Origin: Muribaculaceae bacterium
GTDB lineage: Bacteria; Bacteroidota; Bacteroidia; Bacteroidales; Muribaculaceae
Assembly (NCBI GenBank): GCA_022510405.1
Contig: JAFLTP010000015.1
Location: 1-64,000 of the forward strand
Length of the DNA stretch: 64,000 bases
Reading direction: 5' to 3'
The notes below the pieces were generated by a model. It made no database searches. It was not told the DNA's origin and saw nothing but the letters and a program-made list of their open reading frames with translations. The translations under genes and the position numbers were made by a program. Below are positions 7,370 to 15,032 of this stretch, piece after piece. How positions within the stretch are numbered: the stretch's first letter is position 1; every line of letters begins with the position of its first letter.

Positions 7370-7585
7370 AGATTTATTATTTGATTTTTCTTTCAATCTT
7401 TCCTTTAAATTTTTATTCTCTAATTGTAATTTCTTTATTGAGGTTTTAAAGGTATTATATAATTCCGACATTACCTTATTTCTATATTCAATAGACAATT
7501 CCATCATCAATATTTCTATTTGAGTGGAAGTTAGGTCACTCTCTTTAATAATTTGTGATATTTCTTCTTTACTTTTCTTTCCCAT
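7358..7585 (-). CDS. small charged coiled-coil protein (75 aa), unknown
   Basis: The N-terminal half (SQIIKESDLTSTQIEILMMEL) is helical and could be a short DNA-binding fold. Residues 45-70 are a Lys/Glu-rich coiled coil. This is the last gene of the leftward operon, closest to attL, and follows its own upstream hairpin (7602-7623). The phage has no obvious CI-like repressor, so this protein and its operon neighbours are candidates for lysogeny control or directionality factor, but nothing in the sequence proves either. Confidence 0.6.
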   Translation of the reverse strand: MGKKSKEEISQIIKESDLTSTQIEILMMELSIEYRNKVMSELYNTFKTSIKKLQLENKNLKERLKEKSNNKSGTI

Positions 7586-7601
7586 ACTATATAAACAACA
7601 A

Positions 7602-7623
7602 AAGGAGGTCTTTTAACCTCCTT
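7602..7623 (-). terminator. hairpin between the 109 aa and 75 aa genes
   Basis: AAGGAGGT-5-AACCTCCTT, with a T-rich run (TTTGTTGTTT) after it on the minus strand. It may reduce transcription into the last operon gene. Confidence 0.7.
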
Positions 7624-7632
7624 CTGAAATAT

Positions 7633-7962
7633 TTATTTACCTTCTAATTTTTGAAGTTCTTTTGCAAGTCGTTCCTGTTCTTTCTTTATTTCCTCAATTC
7701 TACGAGTTGTTGAAGAATTTACCCAGTCTTGTAGTTGAGTAATGATTTTCTCTACATCAGATTGTGATGGGTTCTTATCAGTAATGGACTTCACAATAGA
7801 ATTTACATTGAGTTTCTTTGATTTTGAAACATACAACAAAATCTTAGTGTATTGTTTATCTACATCCCAATTTGGAAAATCCTTTTCCGATTTTTTGGGA
7901 ACGAGGTGGAGGTTTTCTTTAATGAACCTCTCTTTTTCTTGTTGTGACTTTCCTTTTGCCAT
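7633..7962 (-). CDS. leftward-operon protein (109 aa), unknown
   Basis: Lys-rich N-terminus, a central helical region (QYTKILLYVSKSKKLNVNSIVKSI) and a C-terminal coiled coil (RRIEEIKKEQERLAKELQKLEGK, residues about 86-108). Such coiled coils mediate oligomerisation. No known domain is recognised. It is co-directional with four other small genes and separated by 11 bp from the 147 aa gene upstream. Confidence 0.65.
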   Translation of the reverse strand: MAKGKSQQEKERFIKENLHLVPKKSEKDFPNWDVDKQYTKILLYVSKSKKLNVNSIVKSITDKNPSQSDVEKIITQLQDWVNSSTTRRIEEIKKEQERLAKELQKLEGK

Positions 7963-7973
7963 AATTTTGTTAT

Positions 7974-8417
7974 TTAACCATTATATTCCATTTCTTCAAA
8001 ATCGATAAAACCATAATCTATCAAATCTGAAATAGTAAAATATTCTTTTTCATTATATATGATTCTGTCAGTCATAATACAATATGGAATTTCTAAAAAC
8101 TCATAATCTGATTTAATAAGTTGAAGTTTTTTAGGGTCGAATTCCTCTTTTGATACAGGTATTTCAAACTCTGTTTCTATTTCTATATTGTCTTTTGAAG
8201 ACATCTGACATAATATACTATATGGTGATACACCCATATCTTTCATAGCATTAGCAAATGGTGATGATTTAATATATTTGCCTTTCTTTTTAGTAATATC
8301 TTCACTATCAGCAAATACCTCTACACCACTTATAATGACATTATATTCTCTCATGTCATCATCTTCTACTTCACCTAACATTACTATGCGACCTAAACCT
8401 TTTACTGTTACTTTCAT
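7974..8417 (-). CDS. leftward-operon protein (147 aa), unknown
   Basis: A beta-rich, acidic protein beginning MKVTVKGLGRIVMLGEVEDDDMREYNVIISG. The start is supported by an AT-rich upstream region. No domain recognised. It lies in the leftward early operon that is probably expressed in the lysogen, so immunity or superinfection exclusion are possible roles, unproven. Confidence 0.65.
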   Translation of the reverse strand: MKVTVKGLGRIVMLGEVEDDDMREYNVIISGVEVFADSEDITKKKGKYIKSSPFANAMKDMGVSPYSILCQMSSKDNIEIETEFEIPVSKEEFDPKKLQLIKSDYEFLEIPYCIMTDRIIYNEKEYFTISDLIDYGFIDFEEMEYNG

Positions 8418-8467
8418 ATTATATTGTTTTATGGTGTAACGACAAAGTTAATAAAATATTTTAAATT

Positions 8468-8608
8468 TCAAAAAGGTCTGTCATTATCAAACATATTAAA
8501 CATACTATTATAATGTTGAAGTTGTTCCAATAATGACTGTATTTCTTCAATCTTTTTCTGTATTGACTTTGAAATTTCCAATACCATATCTTTTTCTTTA
8601 TTGTTCAT
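8468..8608 (-). CDS. small ORF (46 aa) in the leftward operon
   Basis: The 46-residue peptide begins MNNKEKDMVLEIS and contains a predicted helix (SIQKKIEEIQSLLEQLQHYN). Its start lies inside the last codons of the upstream 139 aa gene (11-bp overlap), which supports coupled translation. Function unknown. Confidence 0.55.
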   Translation of the reverse strand: MNNKEKDMVLEISKSIQKKIEEIQSLLEQLQHYNSMFNMFDNDRPF

Positions 8609-9017
8609 TTATTTTCTTAATTATAGGATTCTGTAACAATTCTAATATACCCTTTAAGTCACCAATACCTAATCCCCATGTCCTTTTATTCAATAGTATA
8701 TATTTCATATCATCGAAAGTCTGTGCAATACAATACAGTCGCAATTCTTTATTTTCATATTTTATCTTTTTAACTGTTGCAGTACCATCAATTTGACAAT
8801 ATTTATCCATTATTCTTGGACATGCTGCCGATGTTGCAATGTCAAAAAAATCATCAACACAAAGTCCATCAATCTCTTTATCATATTCCAAATCTGGTAT
8901 GAAAATGACTTCATCTTTTTTATACTTATTAAACTCTTTTCTAATAGCATTTCTCAAATCATTTTGAAGTTCCTTTTCAATCTGAACAAAATTTTCAATT
9001 CTTTCTTTAAGTTCCAT
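8598..9017 (-). CDS. leftward-operon protein (139 aa), unknown
   Basis: First gene of the leftward operon. The N-terminus is a helix (KERIENFVQIEKELQNDLRNAIRKEF), then a mixed domain with VIFIPDLEYDKEIDGLCVDDF. No known family recognised. It is divergent from the rightward early genes across a 195-bp gap (9018-9212) in which I see no clear operator apart from the rightward promoter motif at 9180. Confidence 0.65.
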   Translation of the reverse strand: MELKERIENFVQIEKELQNDLRNAIRKEFNKYKKDEVIFIPDLEYDKEIDGLCVDDFFDIATSAACPRIMDKYCQIDGTATVKKIKYENKELRLYCIAQTFDDMKYILLNKRTWGLGIGDLKGILELLQNPIIKKINEQ

Positions 9018-9179
9018 AATTATTTGGTTTTTAGTTTAACATTTATTGCCTCATCAAAGAGACATACATAACATAGGAGTTTGAGGAAAAAAATTAAAAA
9101 GAACTTAGTTAAAAGATGTTAAATTATATAATCAACTGATGCACAATGCTATTTGAAATTTCTTTTTTGAAATTCTATA

Positions 9180-9196
9180 TTATTATTATATAAATA
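9180..9196 (+). promoter_or_regulatory. early-class promoter motif copy 1
   Basis: TTATTATTATATAAATA, 16 bp before the 63 aa gene. The identical 17-mer occurs at 12381, 12691 and 14992, each before a start codon. Confidence 0.65.
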
Positions 9197-9212
9197 AAAC
9201 ATTAAAAACTAT

Positions 9213-9404
9213 ATGAAACTAATAAAGATTTCAAAAGGAGATGAAAAACTATACTTCTCTACAAAGAAAAACGCATCAAAATATTTAAACCTTGTATATC
9301 AGAATTTTAATTACTACATGGATAATAATAAAGAATATAAAGGTTGGACTTTTGAAGAATGTTACGATAATGTAATGACTAAAGATGTGGATATCAACAT
9401 CTAA
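9213..9404 (+). CDS. NUMOD1-like small DNA-binding peptide (63 aa)
   Basis: The pattern FSTKKNASKYLNLVYQNFNYYM...YKGWTF matches the small helix-turn-helix modules (NUMOD1/IENR1-like) found with homing endonucleases and as free phage peptides. It is the first rightward early gene, under a promoter motif shared with other early genes, and may be an early regulator. A similar peptide is encoded at 12420-12581. Confidence 0.6.
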   Translation: MKLIKISKGDEKLYFSTKKNASKYLNLVYQNFNYYMDNNKEYKGWTFEECYDNVMTKDVDINI

Positions 9405-9440
9405 TTATTATTAAATACAAAAATATTACAAACAATTATT

Positions 9441-10850
9441 ATGATTTCAAACAACACAATAGATTACTCTATTTTAGCAGAATCTGTATTAGGTAAAATT
9501 AATGAAAAGGAAACAATCAAAAATAAAGATGATTGGAAAACTAATGTAGAATGGATATATGATACAAAAGGAAATATAAAGAATCATATTACAAACTATG
9601 AATTATTTATTAACAATCATCCAAAATATGCAGGTAAATTAAAATATAATGCCTTCTTACAACAAAATGAATTAGATGATAAATTATTTGATGATGCTTA
9701 TTGGAACCAATTATATAGAGATTGTGAAGTAGAAATAGGTCTTTCAACATCATCAACAATGGATAAAGTGGTTAAAATGTTACCTATCACTAATTGTTAT
9801 AATCCTGCTATTGATTATTTAGTAGAATGTGGTAAAAAATGGGATAGAGAAAAAAGAGTTGAAGATTTATTTATTAGATTATTAGAAGCAGATGATACAG
9901 AATTAAATCGTAAATTAACTTTTAAATGGTTTTTAGCAGCAGTTAAAAGAATTCTTCAACCAGGGTGTAAATTCGATAATATGCTAATCTTACAAGGGTC
10001 ACAAGGTATTGGTAAATCAACTATATGTGAAAAAATTGCTAATGGTTTTTATAATTCAATGACATTAGAGGAAATAAACACAAAAGATTTAGTAGATAAA
10101 ATGAATAAGAGTTGGTTTATGATTATTGATGAAATGGACTCCTTCAATAAAAAAGAAATGAGTGCTATTAAATCTTTCTTATCACAAACTAAAAATAGTG
10201 CTCGTTTAGCATACGGAAAAACAACTAATGAATATTTACGTCATTGTGTATTTATCGGAAGCACTAACGAACCATCTTTTTTAAGAGATACATCTTCACC
10301 AGTAGAAAGAAGATTTTGGATTATTAAATGTAATAAGACTAAAATGGATTCGGGAATATCTGATTATTTAACACAAGAAATAGTAGACCAAATTTGGGGT
10401 GAAGTATATACTAAGTTTAAGGAGGATGAGAATGTTTATTTAGACCTCGAAAAAGAACTACAAGAAGAATTTGCTAATACTATGAATGAATTTAAAACAT
10501 CTAATGATGATGATGGAGTAATTATTGCAAGAGATATACTTTCAAGAACATACAAACTAAATGAAAAGGGTGAATTTGAAAATATGAATGATTTCTTTCG
10601 CCAAGTGACTGGGGAAAATGTTTATGAAGCAAAATCATACATAAATAAACTCCCAACTACATGGCTATCACTCATTATATCTAACCATTATAAGGTAAAT
10701 AGAACTGGTAGATATATAGCACAAGGTTTATTGTCGGAATGGGATTATAAAAATGCCAGATATAATAAAGACAATCAAAAATGCATAGTAAGGAAAAATG
10801 AGTTAGAAAATGAAGGAAATAATGAAGAAACTTATGGACTTCCTTTCTAA
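9441..10850 (+). CDS. VapE-family SF3-type replicative helicase (469 aa)
   Basis: Residues about 120-340 contain the virulence-associated E (VapE, PF05272) ATPase: Walker A GSQGIGKST (186-194), Walker B FMIIDEMD (226-233), sensor 1 with FIGSTNEPSFLRD and the arginine-finger region VERRFW. These enzymes unwind phage origins. It precedes an iteron-rich origin and a VirE_N/primase-like gene, a layout that forms a self-contained initiation module. Start and length look complete. Confidence 0.9.
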   Translation: MISNNTIDYSILAESVLGKINEKETIKNKDDWKTNVEWIYDTKGNIKNHITNYELFINNHPKYAGKLKYNAFLQQNELDDKLFDDAYWNQLYRDCEVEIGLSTSSTMDKVVKMLPITNCYNPAIDYLVECGKKWDREKRVEDLFIRLLEADDTELNRKLTFKWFLAAVKRILQPGCKFDNMLILQGSQGIGKSTICEKIANGFYNSMTLEEINTKDLVDKMNKSWFMIIDEMDSFNKKEMSAIKSFLSQTKNSARLAYGKTTNEYLRHCVFIGSTNEPSFLRDTSSPVERRFWIIKCNKTKMDSGISDYLTQEIVDQIWGEVYTKFKEDENVYLDLEKELQEEFANTMNEFKTSNDDDGVIIARDILSRTYKLNEKGEFENMNDFFRQVTGENVYEAKSYINKLPTTWLSLIISNHYKVNRTGRYIAQGLLSEWDYKNARYNKDNQKCIVRKNELENEGNNEETYGLPF

Positions 10851-10861
10851 GTTACTAAAAT

Positions 10862-11046
10862 GTTACCATGTTACCAAACTGTTACCAAAATCATGGTAAC
10901 ACTTAAGTTAAATACAATCAATAACTTAGATTAACTGTTACCATTGTTACCATAAAATTATTAAAACTTTTATTTTGATTTATAGTATTAGTAGTAAAAT
11001 GAAAATATATTATATACAAGCATGGTAACAATGGTAACATGGTAAC
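10862..11046. repeat. iteron array, putative phage replication origin
   Basis: GTTACC occurs on the plus strand at 10862, 10870, 10881, 10937 and 10946, and as GGTAAC at 10895, 11024, 11033 and 11041: nine copies, mostly 8-11 bp apart, in a 234-bp AT-rich non-coding gap between helicase and primase genes. The outer blocks face each other as an inverted array (the helicase-side copies and the primase-side copies). Confidence 0.8.
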
Positions 11047-11084
11047 AGTTTTGAAAATGATAAATAAATAAAATTAATTTAAAG

Positions 11085-12014
11085 ATGAAACTAAGAGAAT
11101 TATTACAAACAGAAATATCCTTTTATGGAAAAGTAAGATATAACAAAGCATATAAGAGAATCACTTTATTAGATTGGATTACAACCTATGCAAATAAAAA
11201 CAAAGATATGGTTTTAACATGTAGAAGTTTATATGATACTAATAAAGAAACTTACAAAACACTAAAAACACAAAACTTACCTGCTGTTACAATTTGTGGA
11301 ATATTTGATAATTATAGAAATATGAACCAAATAACTAAACAAAACAATATACTTGCTATTGATATTGATGGTAAAGATAATGAAGGTATAGAGGATTGGG
11401 ATAAAATAAAGAAAGAAGTATTTAGAATTAAAGGTGTTTTCTTTTCATCATTATCAGTAAGTGGTAAAGGCATTTTTGTATTAGTACATTACGATACAGA
11501 ATTAGATTTTAATAAGGTTTATAACTCCCTTACAAATGACTTCAAGGAATTAGGTTTAGTTATAGATAAGAATTGTAAGGATTTAACAAGGTTGAGATTT
11601 GTTAGTTATGATGATAATGCAATTACTTATAATGATAGAGAAAAGGATATTGAACCTTATAATAAGGAATTAGAACAAACAATTAACATCAATAAAATAC
11701 CTTCAACATATAATGAAGATGATGAATTTACTTATAAATGTATCTATCACCTCATAAAAGAATGTAAGTATAGAGCAAATAAATATGAGGATTGGTTACA
11801 AGATGCATTTAGATTAGCAACATTAGGAGAAATTGGTTTTGTTTTATTTATGTATCTAAGTCAGGTATCAGATAACTATAATGAATATGATGCTAAACTT
11901 AAATGGAATGAAGCAGTAAAGACTACAAGATATGATAAGAGTTGTTTAGTATATTATTTAGGTAAATTAAAATCAATTTATGGAGAGGGTAAATGGAAAG
12001 AAGTCATTAAATAA
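11085..12014 (+). CDS. VirE_N (BT4734-like) / PriCT-type primase protein (309 aa)
   Basis: Residues about 60-190 match the BT4734/VirE N-terminal domain (PF08800), an archaeo-eukaryotic-primase-like fold: NNILAIDIDGKDN is the metal-binding strand and SVSGKGIFVLVHYD the following motif. Residues about 235-290 (EDWLQDAFRLATLGE ... LKWNEAVK) look like a PriCT helical domain. With the VapE helicase this probably primes replication at the iterons between the two genes. In many Bacteroides elements the two are fused; here they are separate. Confidence 0.8.
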   Translation: MKLRELLQTEISFYGKVRYNKAYKRITLLDWITTYANKNKDMVLTCRSLYDTNKETYKTLKTQNLPAVTICGIFDNYRNMNQITKQNNILAIDIDGKDNEGIEDWDKIKKEVFRIKGVFFSSLSVSGKGIFVLVHYDTELDFNKVYNSLTNDFKELGLVIDKNCKDLTRLRFVSYDDNAITYNDREKDIEPYNKELEQTININKIPSTYNEDDEFTYKCIYHLIKECKYRANKYEDWLQDAFRLATLGEIGFVLFMYLSQVSDNYNEYDAKLKWNEAVKTTRYDKSCLVYYLGKLKSIYGEGKWKEVIK

Positions 12015-12083
12015 TTTGAAAATTACATTATTATTAACTATATAATATTAAATCATATAATAGTTTGTAATAATAAATTAGTT

Positions 12084-12123
12084 AAACCTATCTTAATTGG
12101 GAAATTAGGATAGGTTTTTATTT
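12084..12123 (+). terminator. terminator after the primase gene
   Basis: AAACCTATC...GATAGGTTT hairpin with a GGG-containing loop, followed by TTTATTT. The remaining 257 bp to the next promoter motif (12124-12380) are AT-rich, and I see no gene or repeat in them. Confidence 0.85.
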
Positions 12124-12380
12124 GTATTAGTACATCATCACCACAATTCACCAGATGACTTGTAGTGAACTATAATGAATGAGTTAATAATTTATATTAC
12201 TTTACTAAAATAATTAAGGAGAGTTAATCTAAATAACCCGGGGTATGTTTTAAATTTTTTGAAATACTCTAAATCACATCACCAATTTCTTGTATGACTC
12301 TACGAAATTTTAAACTTTTTTCTGAGTAAAAAAAATAAAAAATTTTTTTATGTTGTCATAGACCATTTTACTAAAAATGA

Positions 12381-12397
12381 TTATTATTATATAAATA
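12381..12397 (+). promoter_or_regulatory. early-class promoter motif copy 2
   Basis: TTATTATTATATAAATA, 22 bp before the 53 aa gene at 12420. Confidence 0.65.
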
Positions 12398-12419
12398 ACA
12401 AAATATATAATTAATAAAG

Positions 12420-12581
12420 ATGATAACAGGAATTAAAAATGAAAATGTAATGACATGGGAAAATCAAATAGAAGTTGGAAAAGATTTAGGTTGCTCCCAT
12501 ATAGATATTACTGATGCTATATTAAGAGGTGAAACGATTAAAGGTTGGAAATTCTATACTGGGTTTTCAATGGATTATTAA
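12420..12581 (+). CDS. NUMOD1-like small peptide (53 aa)
   Basis: The peptide begins MITGIKNENVMTWENQIEVG and continues KDLGCSHIDITDAILRGETI-KGWKFY. This is the same helix-turn-helix-plus-GWKF layout as the 63 aa peptide at 9213. It is a single gene between its own promoter motif (12381) and a terminator (12632), so it is probably expressed alone. A DNA-binding role is likely by pattern; the target is unknown. Confidence 0.55.
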   Translation: MITGIKNENVMTWENQIEVGKDLGCSHIDITDAILRGETIKGWKFYTGFSMDY

Positions 12582-12631
12582 GAAGATACAGGAATGCCAC
12601 ATATATAAAATTTTATTTGTTATTTTTTATT

Positions 12632-12668
12632 TATAGTTCTTCGTTGGGAAATGAGGAACTATTTTTTA
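12632..12668 (+). terminator. terminator after the 53 aa gene
   Basis: ATAGTTCTTC and GAGGAACTAT form the stem, followed by TTTTTTA. Confidence 0.75.
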
Positions 12669-12690
12669 TAAACTTTTTTCAAAAAGATGA

Positions 12691-12707
12691 TTATTATTAT
12701 ATAAATA
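12691..12707 (+). promoter_or_regulatory. early-class promoter motif copy 3
   Basis: TTATTATTATATAAATA, 25 bp before the small-gene cassette starting at 12733. Confidence 0.65.
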
Positions 12708-12732
12708 ACAAATAAAATAATACACTAAGATT

Positions 12733-12942
12733 ATGGAAAGAGATATTAGAGTTTTGATACAGTTATACAAAGATGGAGAAATATGTGGTGGAATTCAACA
12801 AATGTGGTCACAAGAAGAACTATCCTTATTTTTATTAAATCTTGAAGGTGATGTAACTATTAAAAGACCTGAACCTAATTTTATACACATGATGATGCAT
12901 GATGATAATTTTAATAAGACTTGTAAAAATTTTGGTAAATAA
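12733..12942 (+). CDS. early cassette protein 1 (69 aa), unknown
   Basis: It starts a tightly packed run of four small genes. The centre, MWSQEELSLFLLNLEGDV (residues about 24-41), aligns by eye with YEWTPDELLIFLIHIQGYI in the next gene, so the two are tandem duplicates. No known domain is recognised. Small duplicated early genes next to an early promoter often act on the host, but no function can be read here. Confidence 0.6.
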   Translation: MERDIRVLIQLYKDGEICGGIQQMWSQEELSLFLLNLEGDVTIKRPEPNFIHMMMHDDNFNKTCKNFGK

Positions 12943-12944
12943 GT

Positions 12945-13163
12945 ATGAAGGATTATAAAGTAAAAGTACAGTTCTTTTTAAGAAATAAGGATTATACAAC
13001 AAGATTTGAAGAGTATGAATGGACTCCTGATGAACTTCTTATTTTTCTAATACATATACAAGGTTATATTAGATTTGATTTTTCAGAATTTAGAAATGCT
13101 TATCAATTAGAAATGAGAGAAGAAATTTACAATAAGACTTTAGAAGCAATAGAGAATCAATGA
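12945..13163 (+). CDS. early cassette protein 2 (72 aa), paralogue of protein 1
   Basis: It shares the W-[ST]-x-x-EL-x-x-FL-x-x-x-x-G pattern with the preceding protein. It starts 2 bp after that gene and its stop overlaps the next start as ATGA, so the cassette is translationally coupled. Function unknown. Confidence 0.6.
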   Translation: MKDYKVKVQFFLRNKDYTTRFEEYEWTPDELLIFLIHIQGYIRFDFSEFRNAYQLEMREEIYNKTLEAIENQ

Positions 13164-13411
13164 AGAAGATTGAAGTAATAGTAGTTAATAAGTATAATGC
13201 AACAATAGTAAATGAGGTCTATGAAGTTAATTATTCCGATGAAAGAGCAAAAAAGTTATGTCAGTTAGATGGGTGCTTCAAATTATCCGATAATAACGAA
13301 AAGACCTCATTTATTTATAAAGACAATAGATTTAAAGGTGTAATCTTATATAGAGGTTTTATAAAACCATTCAAAACAGAAGATTGGTTAAATAAATTTT
13401 CAGATAAATAG
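13160..13411 (+). CDS. early cassette protein 3 (83 aa), unknown
   Basis: It begins MKKIEVIVVNKYNATIVNEVYEV, beta-rich like proteins 1 and 2 at the N-terminus, and may be a distant member. It overlaps protein 2 by 4 bp and ends 2 bp before protein 4. No recognised domain. Confidence 0.6.
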   Translation: MKKIEVIVVNKYNATIVNEVYEVNYSDERAKKLCQLDGCFKLSDNNEKTSFIYKDNRFKGVILYRGFIKPFKTEDWLNKFSDK

Positions 13412-13413
13412 AT

Positions 13414-13650
13414 ATGTTTAAGTTTTTAATGAGAAATCCTAATATTGATATTGAAGTAGAATTAACATTTGATTCAAATAATAAATATATTGTTACACTA
13501 AATGATGTAAAGAAAAGTGTCTTTCATGATTTTATAGATTATTTTGAAGGTGAAGCAATAGTAAGACACATCAAAGGAAATAAATATAGTTTAAAGATAC
13601 ATAATGCCGACCTTATACAAACCCAAAAGAAGTTATGCCCAGAAATATAA
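13414..13650 (+). CDS. early cassette protein 4 (78 aa), unknown
   Basis: A small protein (MFKFLMRNPNIDIEVELTF...) with a beta-rich N-terminal half and a basic C-terminus. Its 3' end overlaps the HNH gene start by 47 bp, an unusually long overlap. Function unknown. Confidence 0.55.
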   Translation: MFKFLMRNPNIDIEVELTFDSNNKYIVTLNDVKKSVFHDFIDYFEGEAIVRHIKGNKYSLKIHNADLIQTQKKLCPEI

Positions 13651-13918
13651 AAAACATGACAAACAGGGTCAAATACAAAAGATATATAATAGTTCTAAAT
13701 GGGTGAAATTGAGAAACGCATATTTTATGGAACACCCGATTTGTGAGGTATGTGAATCAAAAGGTATAATAAGAGAAGCAAAAGAAATTCACCATATAAG
13801 ACCAATTAGTAATGGAGAAACTGAGTTAGAAATGATGGATTTGGCATTTAATCCCTATAACCTACAATCTTTATGTATTGAGTGTCATCATAAGATTCAT
13901 AAGGAAATGAAAAAATAA
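13604..13918 (+). CDS. HNH endonuclease, terminase-associated type (104 aa)
   Basis: Zinc cysteines Cys47/Cys50 and Cys91/Cys94, the HHIRP motif (His63-His64), Asn86 and His99 form a complete HNH fold. Small HNH proteins encoded near the terminase assist DNA cleavage during packaging in HK97-type phages. The position just before TerS and TerL fits. The start at 13604 lies inside the preceding gene; a later start would remove the basic N-terminus but keep the domain. Confidence 0.88.
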   Translation: MPTLYKPKRSYAQKYKKHDKQGQIQKIYNSSKWVKLRNAYFMEHPICEVCESKGIIREAKEIHHIRPISNGETELEMMDLAFNPYNLQSLCIECHHKIHKEMKK

Positions 13919-13934
13919 TATAGAGGTATGAATA

Positions 13935-14369
13935 ATGAAATTGAGTGAGAATTTTACATTAGAGGAACTTACACATTCAGATGTTGCTACAAAATTTAAG
14001 ATAAAGAATGAACCTAATGAAGAACAGAAGGATAATTTGAAAAGGTTATGTACAGATATTCTTCAACCTATAAGAGAAGAGTATGGTTTTCCAATTACAG
14101 TTACATCAGGATATAGGAATGTAAATGTAAATAATAAGGTAAAAGGTTCTAAAACATCACAACATATAAAAGGACAAGCAGCAGATATTACTTGCAATGA
14201 TACTACAAAAGCATTTTTATTTGATTTAATAAAGAAAATGATTGAAGAAGGTAAAATCAAAGTAGGACAGTTAATTTGGGAATATGGAACTAAAAAAGAA
14301 CCTAAATGGATTCACGTTTCACTTCCATATACAAAAACTAATCAAATTTTATATTTTTACTCTAAATAG
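13935..14369 (+). CDS. endolysin, peptidase M15-type (144 aa)
   Basis: An M15 (D-alanyl-D-alanine carboxypeptidase-like) domain covers nearly the whole protein: ELTHSDVA near residue 11, SGYRNVNVN (58-66), SQHIKGQAAD with zinc ligands His77 and Asp84, and WIHVSL with His127. It would cut peptidoglycan peptide bridges at lysis. There is no signal peptide, so a holin is expected; the candidate lies 26 kb away (40768-41094). It is unusual for the lysin to sit between early genes and the terminase. Confidence 0.88.
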   Translation: MKLSENFTLEELTHSDVATKFKIKNEPNEEQKDNLKRLCTDILQPIREEYGFPITVTSGYRNVNVNNKVKGSKTSQHIKGQAADITCNDTTKAFLFDLIKKMIEEGKIKVGQLIWEYGTKKEPKWIHVSLPYTKTNQILYFYSK

Positions 14370-14370
14370 T

Positions 14371-14386
14371 TTATTTTTAATAAATA
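14371..14386 (+). promoter_or_regulatory. late-class promoter motif copy 1
   Basis: TTATTTTTAATAAATA, 16 bp before the 53 aa gene at 14403. This is the first of a series of similar motifs found before late genes. Confidence 0.6.
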
Positions 14387-14402
14387 CACTAAAACACAAA
14401 TT

Positions 14403-14564
14403 ATGATAGACTTAAAAGAAAATATAGACCTTTTTGAAAAGAATATGAGAATGAAGGTCTTTTTAGAATTGAAAGAAACATGTGAAGAAGATGTTGAATT
14501 ATATAGATATGTAAGAGAATATGTTTTAAAAAGAGAAGGAATTGTACTTTGTTCAGAAATTTAA
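14403..14564 (+). CDS. small ORF (53 aa) before TerS
   Basis: It begins MIDLKENIDLFEKNMRMKVF and is helical and charged. It is placed between a late-type promoter and TerS, ending 14 bp before the TerS start. Function unknown; possibly a terminase accessory. Confidence 0.55.
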   Translation: MIDLKENIDLFEKNMRMKVFLELKETCEEDVELYRYVREYVLKREGIVLCSEI

Positions 14565-14578
14565 TTAAAGGAGAAATT

Positions 14579-14902
14579 ATGGAAGAAAATAAATACATAA
14601 CAACAATTAAGAAATATTTAGTTGAAAAGTATGGTTCTGTTAAAGAGGAATGGGAACTTTCAATTAGTATGTTAGTAGATACATTAGAGACTTATGCAGA
14701 ATGTAAGAAGGTATTGAAGGAGGTCGGTATATATAATTATGAAAGAAATAAGAAAAACCCATTATTAGGAACATTAAAAGAATGTCAAATAACTATGTTG
14801 AAAATAGTAAAAGAGTTAGGTATTTCTCCTTATGCTGCATCTAAGATTAAATCAATGGTAGAAGATGATACAGATGATTTTATTGATAAATTAGTTAATT
14901 AA
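14579..14902 (+). CDS. P27-family small terminase subunit (107 aa)
   Basis: The C-terminal half (KNPLLGTLKECQITMLKIVKELGISPYAASKI) matches the P27/Terminase_4 family that recognises phage DNA and recruits TerL. The start at 14579 is preferred over an in-frame codon at 14549 because it follows AAAGGAG and matches family length. GIY-YIG is inserted between it and TerL. Confidence 0.88.
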   Translation: MEENKYITTIKKYLVEKYGSVKEEWELSISMLVDTLETYAECKKVLKEVGIYNYERNKKNPLLGTLKECQITMLKIVKELGISPYAASKIKSMVEDDTDDFIDKLVN

Positions 14903-14934
14903 ACTTTTCATTTTTATTTATTATATATTTTATT

Positions 14935-14970
14935 AACCTAACTGATTGAGAAATTAGTTAGGTTTTTTAT
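14935..14970 (+). terminator. terminator after TerS
   Basis: AACCTAACT and AGTTAGGTT arms followed by TTTTTTAT. The loop TTGAGAAAT resembles the loops at 12084 and 12632. Confidence 0.8.
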
Positions 14971-14991
14971 TACCATTTTTCACTTTTAGGA

Positions 14992-15008
14992 TTATTATTA
15001 TATAAATA
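14992..15008 (+). promoter_or_regulatory. early-class promoter motif copy 4
   Basis: TTATTATTATATAAATA, 24 bp before the GIY-YIG gene, so this gene carries early-type control inside the late packaging region. Confidence 0.65.
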
Positions 15009-15032
15009 ACAAATAAAATTATAATACTTAAA

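Noticed and set aside
12124..12380. Small RNA or further gene between primase terminator and next promoter motif
   Set aside because: AT-rich sequence with no hairpin plus T tract, no convincing frame and no repeat; nothing supportable.
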